Source of the DNA: Nissolia schottii
Taxonomy: Eukaryota > Streptophyta > Magnoliopsida > Fabales > Fabaceae
Length of the DNA stretch: 64,000 nucleotides
NCBI GenBank assembly: GCA_003254905.1
Contig: QANU01016879.1
Span: forward strand, 1 to 64,000
Direction: 5' to 3'
Shown: positions 1-13,010 of the stretch, one piece after another
Numbering within the stretch: the stretch's first letter is position 1
How the letters are laid out: the number at the start of each line of letters is the position of its first letter
Made by a program: the position numbers and the translations under genes
The notes under the pieces: model-generated
Seen by the model: only the letters and a program-made list of their open reading frames with translations
What the model was told of the DNA's origin: nothing
Database searches by the model: none

Positions 1-599
1 AAAACAAAAGCTAACTATAGATAAAGAAAATGTGAAATATGACGTTAGCCATTGTATATTAGTTTTATGATTTTGTATGTATATTGTGACTTGGTCAAAT
101 GGTGGCTTGTTTTTGGTGAATATATATTGTGACTTGTCCTTGCCACCCAATTTCAACAGTCGGATGAGAATCTTGAGCTTCACATAGCAGCAAGATTTCG
201 GTGAATGATTGGAAGTTAATAGTGGTTTATGTAGTTTTAATTTAATTATATATATATATATATAAATAAATATTTTGTAGATATTGAGTGATAGTCTCAG
301 TAAAATACTATTCACCTGCTTTTTTTACTTTATTTCACTTACATCAACAAGAAAACACAATAATGGTAGAAATTTATACATGACAAGGTCATGATTTCAT
401 ATGAGTAGATCATTCACTCCCATTGTGGCATCTTAGTCCCACATAGTCTTAATCTATATTTTTAAAATGAATATTGAGAAGGTCATGTTCACGCCTCCGC
501 CATTAGTTAACATGATCCTCTCATGTTAGTATGACACTTGACAAAGAGTGAAGATGTGGACATTACCCTCTCATGTTACGTTAACAACATTAAGATTCA

Positions 600-3500
600 T
601 CATCTTCTTTGAAAGTTAAGGAATTTGATGCCATAGGCAAACACTAAAATGAACAGAATGACCCAACCAATATGAGCAAAGACTACAGGTAAAAGGAAGC
701 CATGATCAAAACCCAGAGAATCCTTGAGGTAAGCATCCACTGCCTTTGGATCTTCACCGGGAATATTGACCTTGGTTTTGATTGTACCAAATTGTGATGC
801 AATGACTCCATAGATTGTCCAAGCAATTGGAGATCCCCAGTAGTACCATCTCCACCACACTGGAATAAGCTACAATGTAGACAGAAGATGAAGTATTTAT
901 TAAGAAACTAGGTCAATGAATGGTAAAAGAAAAATTTCTTAGGCCACAATATACAAATACAACTTTTATTATAATTTTAGACATAAAGTCTATGGTTTCT
1001 GTTTTCAATCTATTTTCTAGTTAAAAAATGAAAATCATGTTTGTCTTATTTTTTCACAAAATCCTGAAGAATAAAAAATAAATTGAAAATAAGAAATAAA
1101 AACAAAAAACCAAATAGGCCCTAACTTTTTCATGGAACCCGATATCTTGGTTTGCTAGGATAACTTTCAAGTAATTTAATGCACACATAATGAGGAAAAA
1201 GAAGAGATGTAAACACATACTGGCCTGGGGATGATGAAACCAGAGAACAAGTTCCAAAAACTAAAGAAGAAGGACATAAGAATGGCTGCTAATTCCTGGG
1301 CAGGAGTCAAGGCAACCACCATCATCCCATACACTGAGAAGTAGGTGAAGCACATGAACACAAAGTAGTAGAAATAGAGGAACTTGCTCACTTCCCAGCT
1401 GAATCCAATCATAGAGTACAAAAGAAGAACAAACACTATGGTTTGAAGTGCCACATAAATGGTCTCAATGGCCACCTTTAAAGTAACATAAAAAGGTTTT
1501 AGCATTCATCAAAATAAGCTACATCCTTAGACTTGAAAAAGAGTTTAACTGTTATGCGCGGTTAGTGTAAACAAGTTTTACACTATCATCCAATCATGAG
1601 TTGTTGTATGTGATACTTTCTAGATAGTGAGTTTGAGACTTAACCACATTAGTTGATGACTGATGTAGCAAAACATGACTGGATGATAGAGTAAAACTAT
1701 CACAGTGTATGGCAATTAAGCTCAATGAAAAATGCAATGATGCACATACAAATAGTAATCAAAAGTTTATCTAACTTCCAACCTGGGCTAATGCATAAGG
1801 CAATTCTGAATACATCCCTGCTGCCCTTTCATGATAAAAGACAGATCTCTCAATTGACACAACTGGTTGAACAGCAGAACCATTAACAGAACCAAGGAAA
1901 ATAATAGCAGAAAAGATGCCTCCAAGAAGATTAGATATGTCTTGTTGTGTTCCTCTGCAGATAGAAAGAGGACACAGTTTTGAGCTTCTTATAATTTTCA
2001 TCCTTTAGAACATTAACAGTTAACTTTGTCCTTTAAATTCTCTGCTAGCTCTTGCTATCTTTTCTCTTCTTATATTACAAATGAAGAATGATAAAACATT
2101 CTAGTAGGATTAGATCTGTAGGATGTAGAAACTGTCAAAGAAAAAGGAAAAGAGGCAAATAGTTTATGACATACAATTTGTCAGCCTTGTTCCAAAAGAT
2201 TGCACCAAACATAATTCCCATGACAGTTGCCATGAAAAATCGGATGGCATTATATTTTGAGTTTCTCCAGTATGACCAGTGTTGTTTCCGGAAGCAAGCC
2301 TTGCACTGAGTAATAAAATTCTGGGAGTATTTCATGGGGAAGTAAAGATCTCGAGACCCTAGTTGTGGAGTGCTCAGTTGCTCTATAAGTTCTTGGTTTT
2401 TCCTGAAATGATTGCGCAAGAACACTTGGAGATAAAAAATATTTTGCAGAACAGATCCATTATTTGAACATAGTGATTTAGACACTGAAATCATTATAGT
2501 GATTTGAACATATCCTGATTTGGATGTCTAAGGCGCGGGAGTTATGTAAAAAGTATATATTTGTCTTTAGATAACCTCATGCAACTGAAGAGGGAACAAA
2601 TACTAACATAATTTTCCTAATACTTACCTATAGAGATCGGAGTTAGCATAAATTTCTGCAAAGTCAACTTTGAATTGAGTCTCAAGTGCAGTAGTGCTGA
2701 CCTCTAACATCCAGGTAGCAGGATTGTAACCCACTTTAATCTTGGGAATACCAGGAATAGTCTGTAAGAGAACCTACATCAGCCAAGGTTTCACTTCCAA
2801 GTTTTTCTCCAATTTCTATATCAATTTTAGAAAGAAGCATGTCATTTGAAGAAAGTTTCTTGCAGGTAACAAAATAGATACAAATAGACTCGACTGAGAG
2901 CCTTGGGTTTGTTACTTAATTTACTAAGAATTTACTAAATAAGTTGCATACATTTATATTTTAGGCTCAAGTTGAAAGAAGGATCAAGGATATTTGACCT
3001 CAAAATACTCGATGAGCTTAGAAGAATGCTGGCCAAGAGGTCCAGCATAAATCACTTGTCCTCCTCTTTTCATCAAAAGAAGCTGCATGGGAAGAAAAAT
3101 AGAACAATAAAATATTCCAGGGTGAAGGTAAATCATTGAGCACACAACACTAACACAAGAACACAAGAGGCTTTTATGAGGATACCTCATCAAAAGCTTC
3201 AAATATGTCAATACTCGGCTGATGAATTGTGCAGACGACAGTTCTGCCAGTATCGACTGTGTTCCTCACAGTACGCATAACAATTGCAGCAGCTCTAGCA
3301 TCCAGCCCTGATGTGGGCTCATCCATAAAGATGATGGAAGGGTTAGAAACCAACTCAACAGCAATGGTCAGCCTCTTTCTCTGCTCTGTTGAAAGACCAT
3401 TCACTCCAGGAAGCCCAACAAGAGCATTTCTTATGGGGTTGAGTTCAACCAACTCCATAACTTCATTCACAAACATCTACAAAATACGGTGGAGAAAATA

Positions 3501-6500
3501 CTTGCTATCAGCCTAGCTCATCAGTTAAAGTTTATCCTATTTGTAAGAGTGAATAATTAAATATAATTGTACATTATTTCTCTACCAATTGTACTCTTTT
3601 CATAACTGTGCGAGACCACTTTTACATGAATGATAGTGATAGTTACCCCTTTTACCATTTATGCTGTCGTAAATAAGACAGAAAAATTGATGTGGAAATT
3701 GTAGAACTCGAGAATTTGCATAAAATGAGGCAATCAGAAGTTAATTGTGAATCCTATATGCATGTTACATTGGAGAACAAGTACCTCTCGTGTTTTCTTA
3801 TCTACGACCGAGGAGAGACGTAGCCAGGCAGAATATGTGAGTGATTCGTACACAGTAACATGTGGTGAATGGATATCATTCTGTTCACAGTAACCGCTGA
3901 TCCGAGCAAATGTGGCCTGGTTCTTCGCGTAGCCAGAAATGTTTATACTACCATCAATGCATCCACCAGTCTTTCTTCCTGCAAGGACATCCATCAAGGT
4001 GGTTTTTCCAGCACCACTGACACCAACTAGTGCTGTTAAAACGCCTGGTCTGAAAGAACCACTAACATCTTTTAGTAGATGCAACCGGCTCTCTTCGACT
4101 CCTTGTTTCCTCATTTCCTGAATGACAGTTAGAAATTAGCATAAGAAAGTGAAACAAAAGTTTTAATTTAAAACTCATATCAAGAAGCATAACATCTTAT
4201 TTAACCAAAATGCATATCTATATTGTTTTATTAGCAAGTCTCAAGGCTGAGCGCACGAGACTCCCACCTAATGGGGTGTAAGGAGTGCAAATATACGCAG
4301 TCTTACTCTGCAAGCAGGGAGTTTAATGTTTCTTACTAATGGTAAGGGAAAAGAAGTGTCTTTACATGGATAAGTCAAATGGGAAAAGAAGTTTCTTACT
4401 TTTGGCATGTCCACATAGTAGTTCACATGGTTGAAAGCTAGTGAAAGAGGCTGGAATGGCAGAACCATCCCTCTTTTGGCCAGACCATCAGTAACACAAT
4501 CATTGGAGCTGGTATTCCTCACTGACATATTACTACTACCTTCTGGATTAGACGTAGACTTTTGCTGAGAAACTCTTTCAGAGACATCTTCCGGTATCAT
4601 TGGCTTGTTATCACCAATTGCTGAAATTGGGTAAAAAGGTGAACATGTTGGTCTCGTTTTAATATAGCAAAATCAGATATTATGTAAACCATATTGAAGT
4701 TACCATTCAAATATGTCAGTGCTGCAATGAAGAGAACATTGAAAAGAAGAGAAAACCCAAAAAGTGCCCCAACGGAAATCCAGTACCATGATTCTGTGGT
4801 GAACAATCCTCTATCATCAAGAAGTGTCTTCCCAACCGTGGGTTGACTCGTGTTTGGTGCAGGCTGTGACAAAGAAGCATTGTTCTAATTAGCAACCAAT
4901 ACTTAGATAGCCAAATCTCACATGCTTTTGTGAAGGGTAACCACTTGTATTATATGTCAAAATTGTAGGTAGCTTTGATGTAAGAGTACTGATAGTGCTC
5001 CATCTTTCATCTAGAAACTCATTTATAGCAATAGCATTTTGTCCATACATCATAGGGGAGCTATAGTATCCCCAAATTAGCCACGATGGAATGTCATCTG
5101 TTCACCAATAGAATGAAGTTTTGTTACTTTCATCCATGATAAGTTCTAATTGTTAAGTTTATCAAAGACAAAAGCTTGCTTCTAATCCATGAACTTGAAA
5201 GAATTACAACCTTTTGAAATGATGAAACCACCAAGAACAAACACAATCAGCAGGGCAAACGTGCCAAATGTGTTGGCAATAACCTCTATTCTGCTGGCAC
5301 CTGCAATGAAGCGGAAGAGAGCAAGGGCCATCTGATGTATGCCAAAGAATGCCAATAACTGCTTAAAAAACCTGCAATGTTAGAGAAATTTCAAGAAATG
5401 CACATTTTGCATACTAATTGATCCTTGTTGATTACATATTTACATATCTGATGTTTTGAAATCAGCATTTACCTACTTGGCGCAGGTGCAAACCCAATGG
5501 TGTAATATGTTAGAACAATCCATATAAGAGATTCCAGGAATGAAATGGGAATCTTGAGGAGCCAAATGGGTAGTGCAAATGCCCATGCAGGAAAGAACAA
5601 GAAATCTCTCTGCTTAAAGAACACAGGTAGCCGTATAATTGTCATTGCTTGTTCCGCAAACCCATTAAACATGACATTTATTAGGCTGAAAAACAATGCT
5701 CCCCAAAACCTTGTCCTATCTGCTATTTGACCAGATTTCATTTGGGTTCTGAAGAACACAGTGAATGTAACCGTGGCCATAATTGCTATCTGGATAGTCT
5801 TGAATATATGAACAAAGGAATTCCTCTTAAGCAAGAGCCATTCCCTTGAAAAACATGCCTTGAGTAGTTCCTTGTTTGAGATACCATAGTTTTCCTTGGC
5901 TAAAGCTGCAGGATGTGTCTTAGTTTTATCGTAAGGGGTGCATAGTTCTTCTGCTATCTTTTGGCCAGCATGGAAACTGCCAAAGAACTCAACAAACTCT
6001 AGAACTGAGACATATCTATAAGGCTTGTCTGATCTGTACCAGTACTGCTCTTGGTCCTTCTCAGAAGTAACTTCTTGTAGAAAATCCGCAACACCTTTTC
6101 TTTCGGGGCATTTGAACCCAACATGTTCGAAAAAACCAAGAACATTTTCTTGCGGACCTTGGTACACGATCTGGCCATCCGAGAGTAGAACTATATCATC
6201 GAAAAGATCATATGTCTCAGGTGCAGGCTGCAAGAGAGAGATGATCATGGTTACATCCATTACATGAACCATTTGCCACATGAACTTGATAATCTGATAA
6301 GTCGTGGAGCTGTCCAGCCCTGTTGATATCTCATCCATGAAAAATGCTACTGCTGATCCAACTAACATTTCTCCTGTATTTAGCGAAATGATTCTTAATT
6401 TTAATTGAAGCAAGAAAAGTTCTAGGAAGTTAGAAGTGTTGCCCTATTTTAGTTATGAGAATGATGTGCATGATTATTGACCTTTAAATGAATAAATAGA

Positions 6501-8384
6501 CCATATCACTTCATTTTATAAGACAACTGGTATGATTGTTAAAAATTCTAGCTATATTTTCTGGCTACGTAGCATTGCTCTTGAAGCATAAGGTTATTGT
6601 TTAAATCTCAATAGTAACACTAGCAAACTGCAACTAGAAGCATGCCATGACATTTTTTTTATGTCAACGACTAGGAATAAGATGCTGACAAATTGTGAGA
6701 GTAAATTACACACACTAACTAGTAACTAGCAATATGGTGATGTTACTTTAATTTTCATACCCGTAGTCACCCGCTTCTTTTGTCCTCCAGAGATACCCCT
6801 TCTCATGGCATCTCCAACCAATATATCAGCACAAATATCCAAACCAAGAATCTGCTATGAAGATGTGACCAAGACTTTTGAGCTAATGAATAAAAAGTAG
6901 GCAAGTAAGTGTCAGGGTGGCTGCAACATACCTTGAGAACATAATCAGTGATCAAGCTAGTTTTTTGGCCAGACATAGATATGGCTTTCATGAATGCATC
7001 AATTTCAGGATCTGGTTTGATACCAGCTTGTTTCTCTCTTCTGGACAACTCTGCAAGCATTTCATACCTGGTTCCAACTCCAAGGCAGCGTCCAGAGAAA
7101 TCCAACGTCTCGTGAACTGTCATCTCGCCATGATGAAGATCATGCTGGCTAATATAAGCACTGGTTCTCTGAGGAACAAATTCCTCAAATTCATGGCCAC
7201 AGTAAGTGATTCTCCCAGTTATCTGTGTAAAGCAGTCACTTTTATTCAGATACAATCAAAAAACGTATTGCAAGAGTTCTATAGACAAGCAAGGCACATA
7301 TAAAACAAACCTTCAAATCATTGTCTGATTTCCCTGCCAGTGCCCTTAGAAGAGTTGTTTTACCTGATCCAGGAGGACCAAGAAGCAAAACCAACCTGAG
7401 GAGAAGATATCTTGATTAAAAAAATGGTGCTTGAATTAGAAATTCCTATAGCATATGTGGCAAATGAGAATCACCTTGATGGTTTTACTATTCCACTCAC
7501 ATCCTGAAGTATCCTAATGACTCTTTTCTTTGATGGAGACAAACCGACCATTCCAAGAATCCCCTATTAAACCAGGATTTAGAACATAGAAAAACCTTAA
7601 AATGTAGAAAGTAATAACGAAAAAGGCAATATACATACACACACATGTTTTGGTACTATGATACCTCTACTGCATTCAAAGTGGAATTTATCAAAGTTGG
7701 TAATGCTCTAGTCCCAACATATGCTTCTCCTTCTATAGTCAAATGCTCATATCTGACTTCTATATTGGGAAGTTCTATTCCCACTCTGATTTCAACATAA
7801 ACAAGCAATCCGTTAGCCTTTATTTGCAAAAGTGAGCTTTGAATTTGTCCACAGAGTTTTGAAACCTGGCCTATATATTGACATGCTTGGCTTCTAGTTT
7901 GTGTTTGGATAAGCTTTTTTTATGGGTTTCAAAACAGGAACAGCTTATAAGAAAACCAGTTATTTCTCAGAATTAACTGATTACCAAACATGTCTTAATA
8001 TGGAAATTCATAAACAAACTATTCACTATGCACATGGCATTTAAGCATGAAAATGCACATGCAAAGAATAAAACAGCAGATAACTAGCCTGTCAATTCTG
8101 TCTCTGAGCCTCCTGAGGAACTTCTCATTGTCCTCTTCAGCAATTTGGAGAATGGTTTCCACCAAAAGCTTCTTATCTTGAGGCTCAAGCCTTGCAAGAT
8201 TGACCTCATCATGGATCACCCTCCCACTGTCAGTCATCTGCTTCAGTATCCCTTTCCTCATCCTGTCATATGTTGGCAGCCTCTCAATGGCCGCCCAGAT
8301 TAAGGCCTCCTCATGATCGTCTTCCTTCCCCGCCCTCCCGGCACCCATCCGGAACGCGTCTGGCTCATTCCACAGGTCCCTCAT
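600..8384 (-). CDS. PDR-type ABCG full-size transporter, 19 exons, about 1452 aa
   Basis: Full-size ABC transporter of the plant pleiotropic drug resistance type, expected in the plasma membrane exporting hydrophobic metabolites; the substrate cannot be told from sequence. Exons: 8384-8089, 7785-7665, 7563-7475, 7395-7311, 7222-6932, 6851-6761, 6373-5473, 5371-5211, 5097-4922, 4863-4704, 4620-4400, 4117-3785, 3476-3186, 3082-2999, 2761-2628, 2402-2175, 1954-1783, 1475-1221, 869-600; all phases join. The order is NBD1-TMD1-NBD2-TMD2. NBD1 has Walker [10 protein letters not shown], signature SGGQKKR and Walker B FFMDE. NBD2 has [19 protein letters not shown] and [12 protein letters not shown]. 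Both halves keep the residues expected for the family. The N terminus starts [11 protein letters not shown], a little short for the family. Exon 9 uses a GTGAGA donor that adds about 18 residues to an extracellular loop. The first donor is GC (see findings). The family assignment is firm; exact boundaries are inferred. Confidence 0.93.
1561..1712. repeat. Small foldback MITE inside an intron of the ABC transporter
   Basis: About 150 bp with imperfect inverted ends. The left end reads TACACTATCATCCAATCATG near 1579-1598; the right end, reverse-complemented, reads CTCTATCATCCAGTCATG near 1674-1691. Outer parts (GTTAGTGTAAA and ATACACTGTG) also pair loosely. It lies in the intron between the exons at 1783-1954 and 1221-1475. 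I see no coding capacity. The superfamily is not clear because I could not fix a target-site duplication. Confidence 0.5.
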
Positions 8385-8760
8385 GCTCCCTACTCGCCTG
8401 CTTGTGCGTCAAGGCAGCAGCCATTCTTGGTCACCAAGAAGGGAGTCAAACATTATCACTTCTGTTGATTTCTAATTGAGAATTTGAGAAGTCAGCATGT
8501 TATCATTGATGTTGATTTTGTGGCTTGCTTTTTCAACCAAGCATGTCAAGGAATAGCCATTTTTTCATTGGCGAATGACCAAGAGAGGCTTTAATGCTAT
8601 GGTGCTCGTTTGCAAGGTGAAGCACGTGCCCAAACTGTATTGTCAACACTGACTGCACCTATATATAGAGCCCGGTGTTTCGGCTCAATGCATCACAACT
8701 TCACAACCAATTGGTAACTGAGAAGGTTTGTTAGTTTCTTTTTTTATCTTCTTCTCAGGG
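8385..8760 (-). promoter_or_regulatory. 5' flank and probable core promoter of the ABC transporter
   Basis: A run of TATATATA at 8660-8667 lies about 275 bases upstream of the start codon. It reads as a TATA box in the minus direction (TATATATAGG), which would leave a 5' leader of roughly 240 bases. The motif is palindromic, so it could also serve the plus strand. No other element is supported. Confidence 0.35.
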
Positions 8761-9690
8761 TTGAGTGAATACATCAGTCAGAAAATAGTCATGTATTTTG
8801 AGTATACTTGGAGTTTGAATTCTGAGTAGTGTGATTTTGTACACATTTAAACATATTTGTGTGTCATATATCTTTTGGTATGATGTCGTAAATAAAAAAT
8901 AAACAGAATCAAATGTTCCATCCCCACAACAGTCACAGTAAGTTGCTTTTGTCATGATCGAATGTTTGATTTTGATTCGCCATAATCAAATGTTGTATTC
9001 CCACAACACTCACATGAGTTGACAATCGCCATTGTGAGATCAGAGATGCTTAAATGCTTATCGTCAAGGAGTCCAGCATATTTTTCTTGTTTCTTTTGGG
9101 TGACAGACAGTCAAATATTCATTTCAATTACGTGCGCATCTAATATCTTTATTAGAATTCAATCGAAATATATATATTATCTTTATGAGAACGTCTTACT
9201 TTTAGCCTAAGAAAAATGAAATAGTGACTATTGGTCCAACTACTATTAAACATGCCATGGCATGCGTTGCAATTGCAAGGAGTATCTACGAACCTGGAAT
9301 AAAGATTGAGATTTATGGCTATATCTGAGTCATTGATTACGATTCCAAATTCGCAATAATGGCTACATTTGTTTTGTTTATTTGACAAAATTATTTTTTT
9401 AACTAACAAAATTTATTATGTATTTGTATGGTTTTCAGTTCTGTTACACGTACACCCTAAACTTATACACCATACATATGGGTCCCTCAAATAACCACTC
9501 ACTCCACTCTCACTCCTACTCTCACCCCTTCAAAAACACGCGTATCTCAAAACTTTCCCACTTCCACTTTCTCCCGTTTTCTATCTTTACTCGCGTCGCT
9601 CTCATCTCTTGTCACTCTCATCCTTCATTCTCTCTTCACTCTCGTCACTCTCATCTCCCGTCGCTCTCTTCACTCTCGTACCCATATAGA
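8761..9690. other. Intergenic, no gene seen
   Basis: AT-rich DNA with short open frames that resemble no protein. From about 9500 to 9680 it is rich in CTC and CACTCT on the plus strand, a low-complexity pyrimidine tract. I see no convincing gene or terminal repeats. Confidence 0.5.
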
Positions 9691-9696
9691 AGATTG

Positions 9697-10240
9697 TGCA
9701 CTCAAATCGCATATATCAAATTCTGCAAAATACTTAACTATAGGTTAAGTTTTATGCAAATCTGTAAAGTTTTGTGCATGTGAACTAACATTTATAAAGT
9801 TTGTCCACTAAAAAATGTACAAATATTGTGAACTTATTTATGTTTGAGTAAAATCACAGTGTTGTACACAAGTACATAATGTTTGTGCACACAGTCATAT
9901 AATGTTTGTGTACATAGTCATATAAAGTTTGTGCACTACGATCAAATTTCATATTCTGCAATATTACTTAACTATACATTAAGTAATATGCATATATGTA
10001 AAGTTTATGCATTAGAATGTATAAAAATGTGTGTACACATGTATGTGAACTAATTTTTATAAAGTTTGTCCATTCAAAATATATAAATATTATGAACTTA
10101 TTTATGTTTGTATAAAATCACATTGTTGTTACACAAGTACGTAATGTTTGTGCACTCAGTCATATAATGTTTGTGAATACAGTCATATAAAATTTGTGCA
10201 CTAAAATCATATATCATATTAAGCAAAATTGCTTTAAACT
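9697..10240. repeat. Imperfect tandem repeat with a period of about 235-265 bp
   Basis: Two full units and the start of a third begin with GTGCACT at about 9697, 9931 and 10196. Each carries the same order: TTCTGCAA, TACTTAACTATA, AAAGTTTGTCCA, GAACTTATTTATGTTTG, AAAATCACA and TTGT, then several short sub-repeats of the kind AATGTTTGTGCAC followed by CAGTCATATAA. The sub-repeats recur about every 25 bases near the end of each unit. It is noncoding and of unknown origin; it may be part of a larger transposon. Confidence 0.7.
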
Positions 10241-11560
10241 CCACAACAACACACTCCATAAACAACGCGAAACTGATTCATTCCAAGAATGCTTATGTGG
10301 ATTCTGTAACTCAGAATAAATTATTTGATAAATTCGAGTGTGATATCGTTGAGAAAATCACATCAGAGTGCATTTTCATTTGTCATATGATTGAGAAAAT
10401 GGCGTCAGGGAGTCACGTGATGGTGTTAAAGAGAAAGGTCTATTATAAACCGTATAACTGTCATTGATTATGTATAAAACGAGAATGTATATACTGATGT
10501 ATGTAATATTAATGTACACGGAACATTTTCGTATTTTAAGTGAGCCCCAAAACCTTCACAACTATTAAATAGGACAAATTAACTTTCTCACATAAATAAA
10601 CACCACTTTAATCCTTCGTAATTTTAAAAAGGAGAACAAATATATTTTCCTCGCTTGCGATTACCGACAACGTTAACTAAGCTTTGGCTGATCCCACTTG
10701 CACGTATTCGAAACAGCATCGTTTCAAATAAGACCATCGTTTACGTGCACAAGAGCATAATGGGAGTGGGCTTTCTCTTATTTATTTTTATTTTTTAATC
10801 ATAAAAGAAGTCCTGGTTTTTGGACAACAAAAGAAATATTTATTTGTCTTTGTAGTTTTTGCAAGAATAGATTGTCACTAGAAATAGGCTTCGCTTGGGT
10901 CCATAAATCCAAGGTCTTTGTAGTTTGCGTTCCTTTTTATCCTCCCTTCTCCCCTTAAGTATTGAACACTTGTATAAAGAATTACTCAAACAACTTTGTT
11001 TTATGAATAAATGGGGCCAACGGCCCACACAACTTATTCAGGTTTTCAACGATTACACACACTTATATGAATAAAGGGAATGGATACCTTCCATTGAAAT
11101 CTGGCAATGTGTTATAAAGTATGATATTTTACTATTAACCTTTTTTTTTATCATGTCATGTATGGGACCATCTCATCAATTAATGGTGAACGATTACATT
11201 TGGTAACACATGATAAGAAATTTAATTGAAATGATCTATTTTCTATGACAGGACGTTTTATAGTTCTATCATATAAACCAAGCAAGCATGTTAACCTTAT
11301 AGGACATCACAAGCAAAGCACCGAAAGCATTAACTACCCATTCACCATACAACAAGTACAAACACGAAATTAAGCCAACAATCAGTTATACTTATACATT
11401 AAACAAACCAAGTAGCATCATTTTTATTCAAGTACTAAACTTCCATAGGTGAATCGCAAATTTATAAGGTACCAAAACATAAAAGCAAAGAAAATCAGCG
11501 AGGAAGTTCTGCGAGGTTTGTGCCGCAAAACAGCCATTGCCTCAACCAGAACTTGCCAAG
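10241..11560. other. Intergenic, no gene seen
   Basis: AT-rich sequence between the tandem repeat and the COX7a-like gene. The part near 11400-11560 is probably the 3' UTR and 3' flank of that gene, which is on the minus strand. No supported coding or RNA gene. Confidence 0.5.
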
Positions 11561-12031
11561 TCAATCCTTCTTTCCTTTCCCGAGTGACATATTATAGATC
11601 CCTCGTCCCTGACAATAGGCACAAAAACAAAGTTAAACATGTACTACTTCCGTCCACTTATATAAGTCACTTAAGTCAAAGTATGCAAGTTTTAACGTAT
11701 TAAGATATAAATTGAATTCAAATGCGTTAATACAATAATGTTTTTAAAAAAAAAGATCTACCTACATATCTCTAGGAATGAGAGAAGAGTAGCTGAAAAG
11801 TGAAAACTAATATCTGACAAAGGCAATAATACGGATAATGCGAAGATTTCAGATTATGAACCAACTTACAATCATGAACAATGAAGCTGCTGCTAAAGCA
11901 GCTGGTATTGCAACAGATGTGATCTTATCATATGGCCCTTTCAAGTATGTGTGTTTAGGGACACTCTGGAAAAACTTTTGCTTCTCAACAAGCTTCTCTC
12001 GTGGTCTGAACGGTGGTTCCGTTTCCGACAT
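11561..12031 (-). CDS. COX7a-like small mitochondrial membrane protein, 2 coding exons, 69 aa
   Basis: Coding exons 12031-11870 (54 codons) and 11608-11561 (15 codons plus stop) join in phase 0 across a GT-AG intron. The protein begins MSETEPPFRPREKL, has the short motif KHTYLKGPYDKITSVAIP, one membrane segment at about residues 39-54, and ends GRGIYNMSLGKGKKD. This matches the plant proteins annotated as cytochrome c oxidase subunit 7a-like, small single-pass proteins of the inner mitochondrial membrane that belong to complex IV. A further intron in the 5' leader seems to run from 12585 to 12033 (GT donor, TAG acceptor just before the start codon). The intron at 11869-11609 carries a Stowaway-like fragment. 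The upstream neighbour is the invertase in the opposite direction. The family assignment is from memory, but the match is distinctive. Confidence 0.85.
11641..11700. repeat. Stowaway-like (Tc1/mariner) MITE fragment in the COX7a-like intron
   Basis: The sequence TACTACTTCCGTCCACTTAT at 11642-11661, followed by ATAAGTCACTTAAG, resembles the typical end of plant Stowaway MITEs (CTCCCTCCGTCCC...TAAG). I find no matching inverted end in the rest of the intron, so this looks truncated. Confidence 0.4.
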
Positions 12032-12585
12032 CCTACATAACACAATCAATAAGTATCTCAAATGCTTCTCTCCACTACTAAAAAGGGGATAAAATTGCGA
12101 TTGCGAGGAACAATATATGGCACGTAAAAACAAACAAAATTGTACTAACCCCTAAAATGGAAATCATCAATATTCTATACCTCTAAACATAACGACATTG
12201 AAAGAAATGCTTGAAGCCAAATCAGGCATGAAACAAGTAAGGAAAAAAATTCATAGATGAAAATGGCACAGCACAATACAATAAATATCAAAATGCAGCA
12301 CCATTCCATACCATTGCCACTGAACTGCCACATTTAAGGAGGTGACCAGCTAGAATTATCACTCAGTTCAGTTCAGCAATCTCTTAATGCCGAAAGGTTC
12401 CAAAGCAAAAATTTCGCAGACAAATATAGCATAAACAACATTCAATTATATATGACGATGAAACACGCAAGGTATCAAATTAGAAAGGCTTTTATACATT
12501 TACACATACAATGAATTGATGAAACATACTTCTAATTAAAGTCAAGGAGTATAATTAAGGAACAGAGAGAGAGAGGGAGATTAAC

Positions 12586-13010
12586 CTTGACCGATGGGAA
12601 CGGGTCTTCGAGATCGTAGCAGAACGAAACGGAGAGAGGAGGAGCACCTGTTTCTAAATTCTAGGGTCTTCGATTGACGAAGATACCGGGATTTTGCCCC
12701 CAACAGGCCATAATCACGAAATTACGATATTGCCCATTATGGCTCCTAGATGTTTCTACTGACCCCACCCGATGACGTGGCTTGCGAGAAACGGTGTCGT
12801 TCAGTCCCTTTGCTAATGCTTGTTCTAATAGAAAACGTTAAAGCTTCCCAAATCGGAAGGGAATAAACGATAATACTTACCAACAAAAAGAAAAAGTAAA
12901 AAAAAAAAAAAAAAAAAAAAGCTTCGCCACCTTTTCATCTTTGATGTTATGAATCTTATGATATGAGATCTCTTCTCTTACCAACCTGAATTTTGTATCA
13001 CAATTCACAG
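12586..13010. promoter_or_regulatory. Shared head-to-head promoter region of the COX7a-like and invertase genes
   Basis: The leader exon of the minus-strand COX7a-like gene appears to end near 12586-12660, and the noncoding first exon of the invertase seems to end at about 13010 (CACAG before a GTACGA donor). That leaves roughly 300 bases for two opposite promoters. The interval includes an A-run at about 12899-12920. No clear TATA box was seen for either gene. Inference only. Confidence 0.4.

Noticed and set aside
9418-9783. 121-codon frame rich in Ser and His
   Set aside because: It is produced by the CTC/CAC-rich tract; there is no domain, and it runs into the tandem repeat.
9440-10530. 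A complete DNA transposon with ends GTTACACGTACAC and GTACACGGAAC
   Set aside because: The end similarity is weak when reverse-complemented and no target duplication was found.
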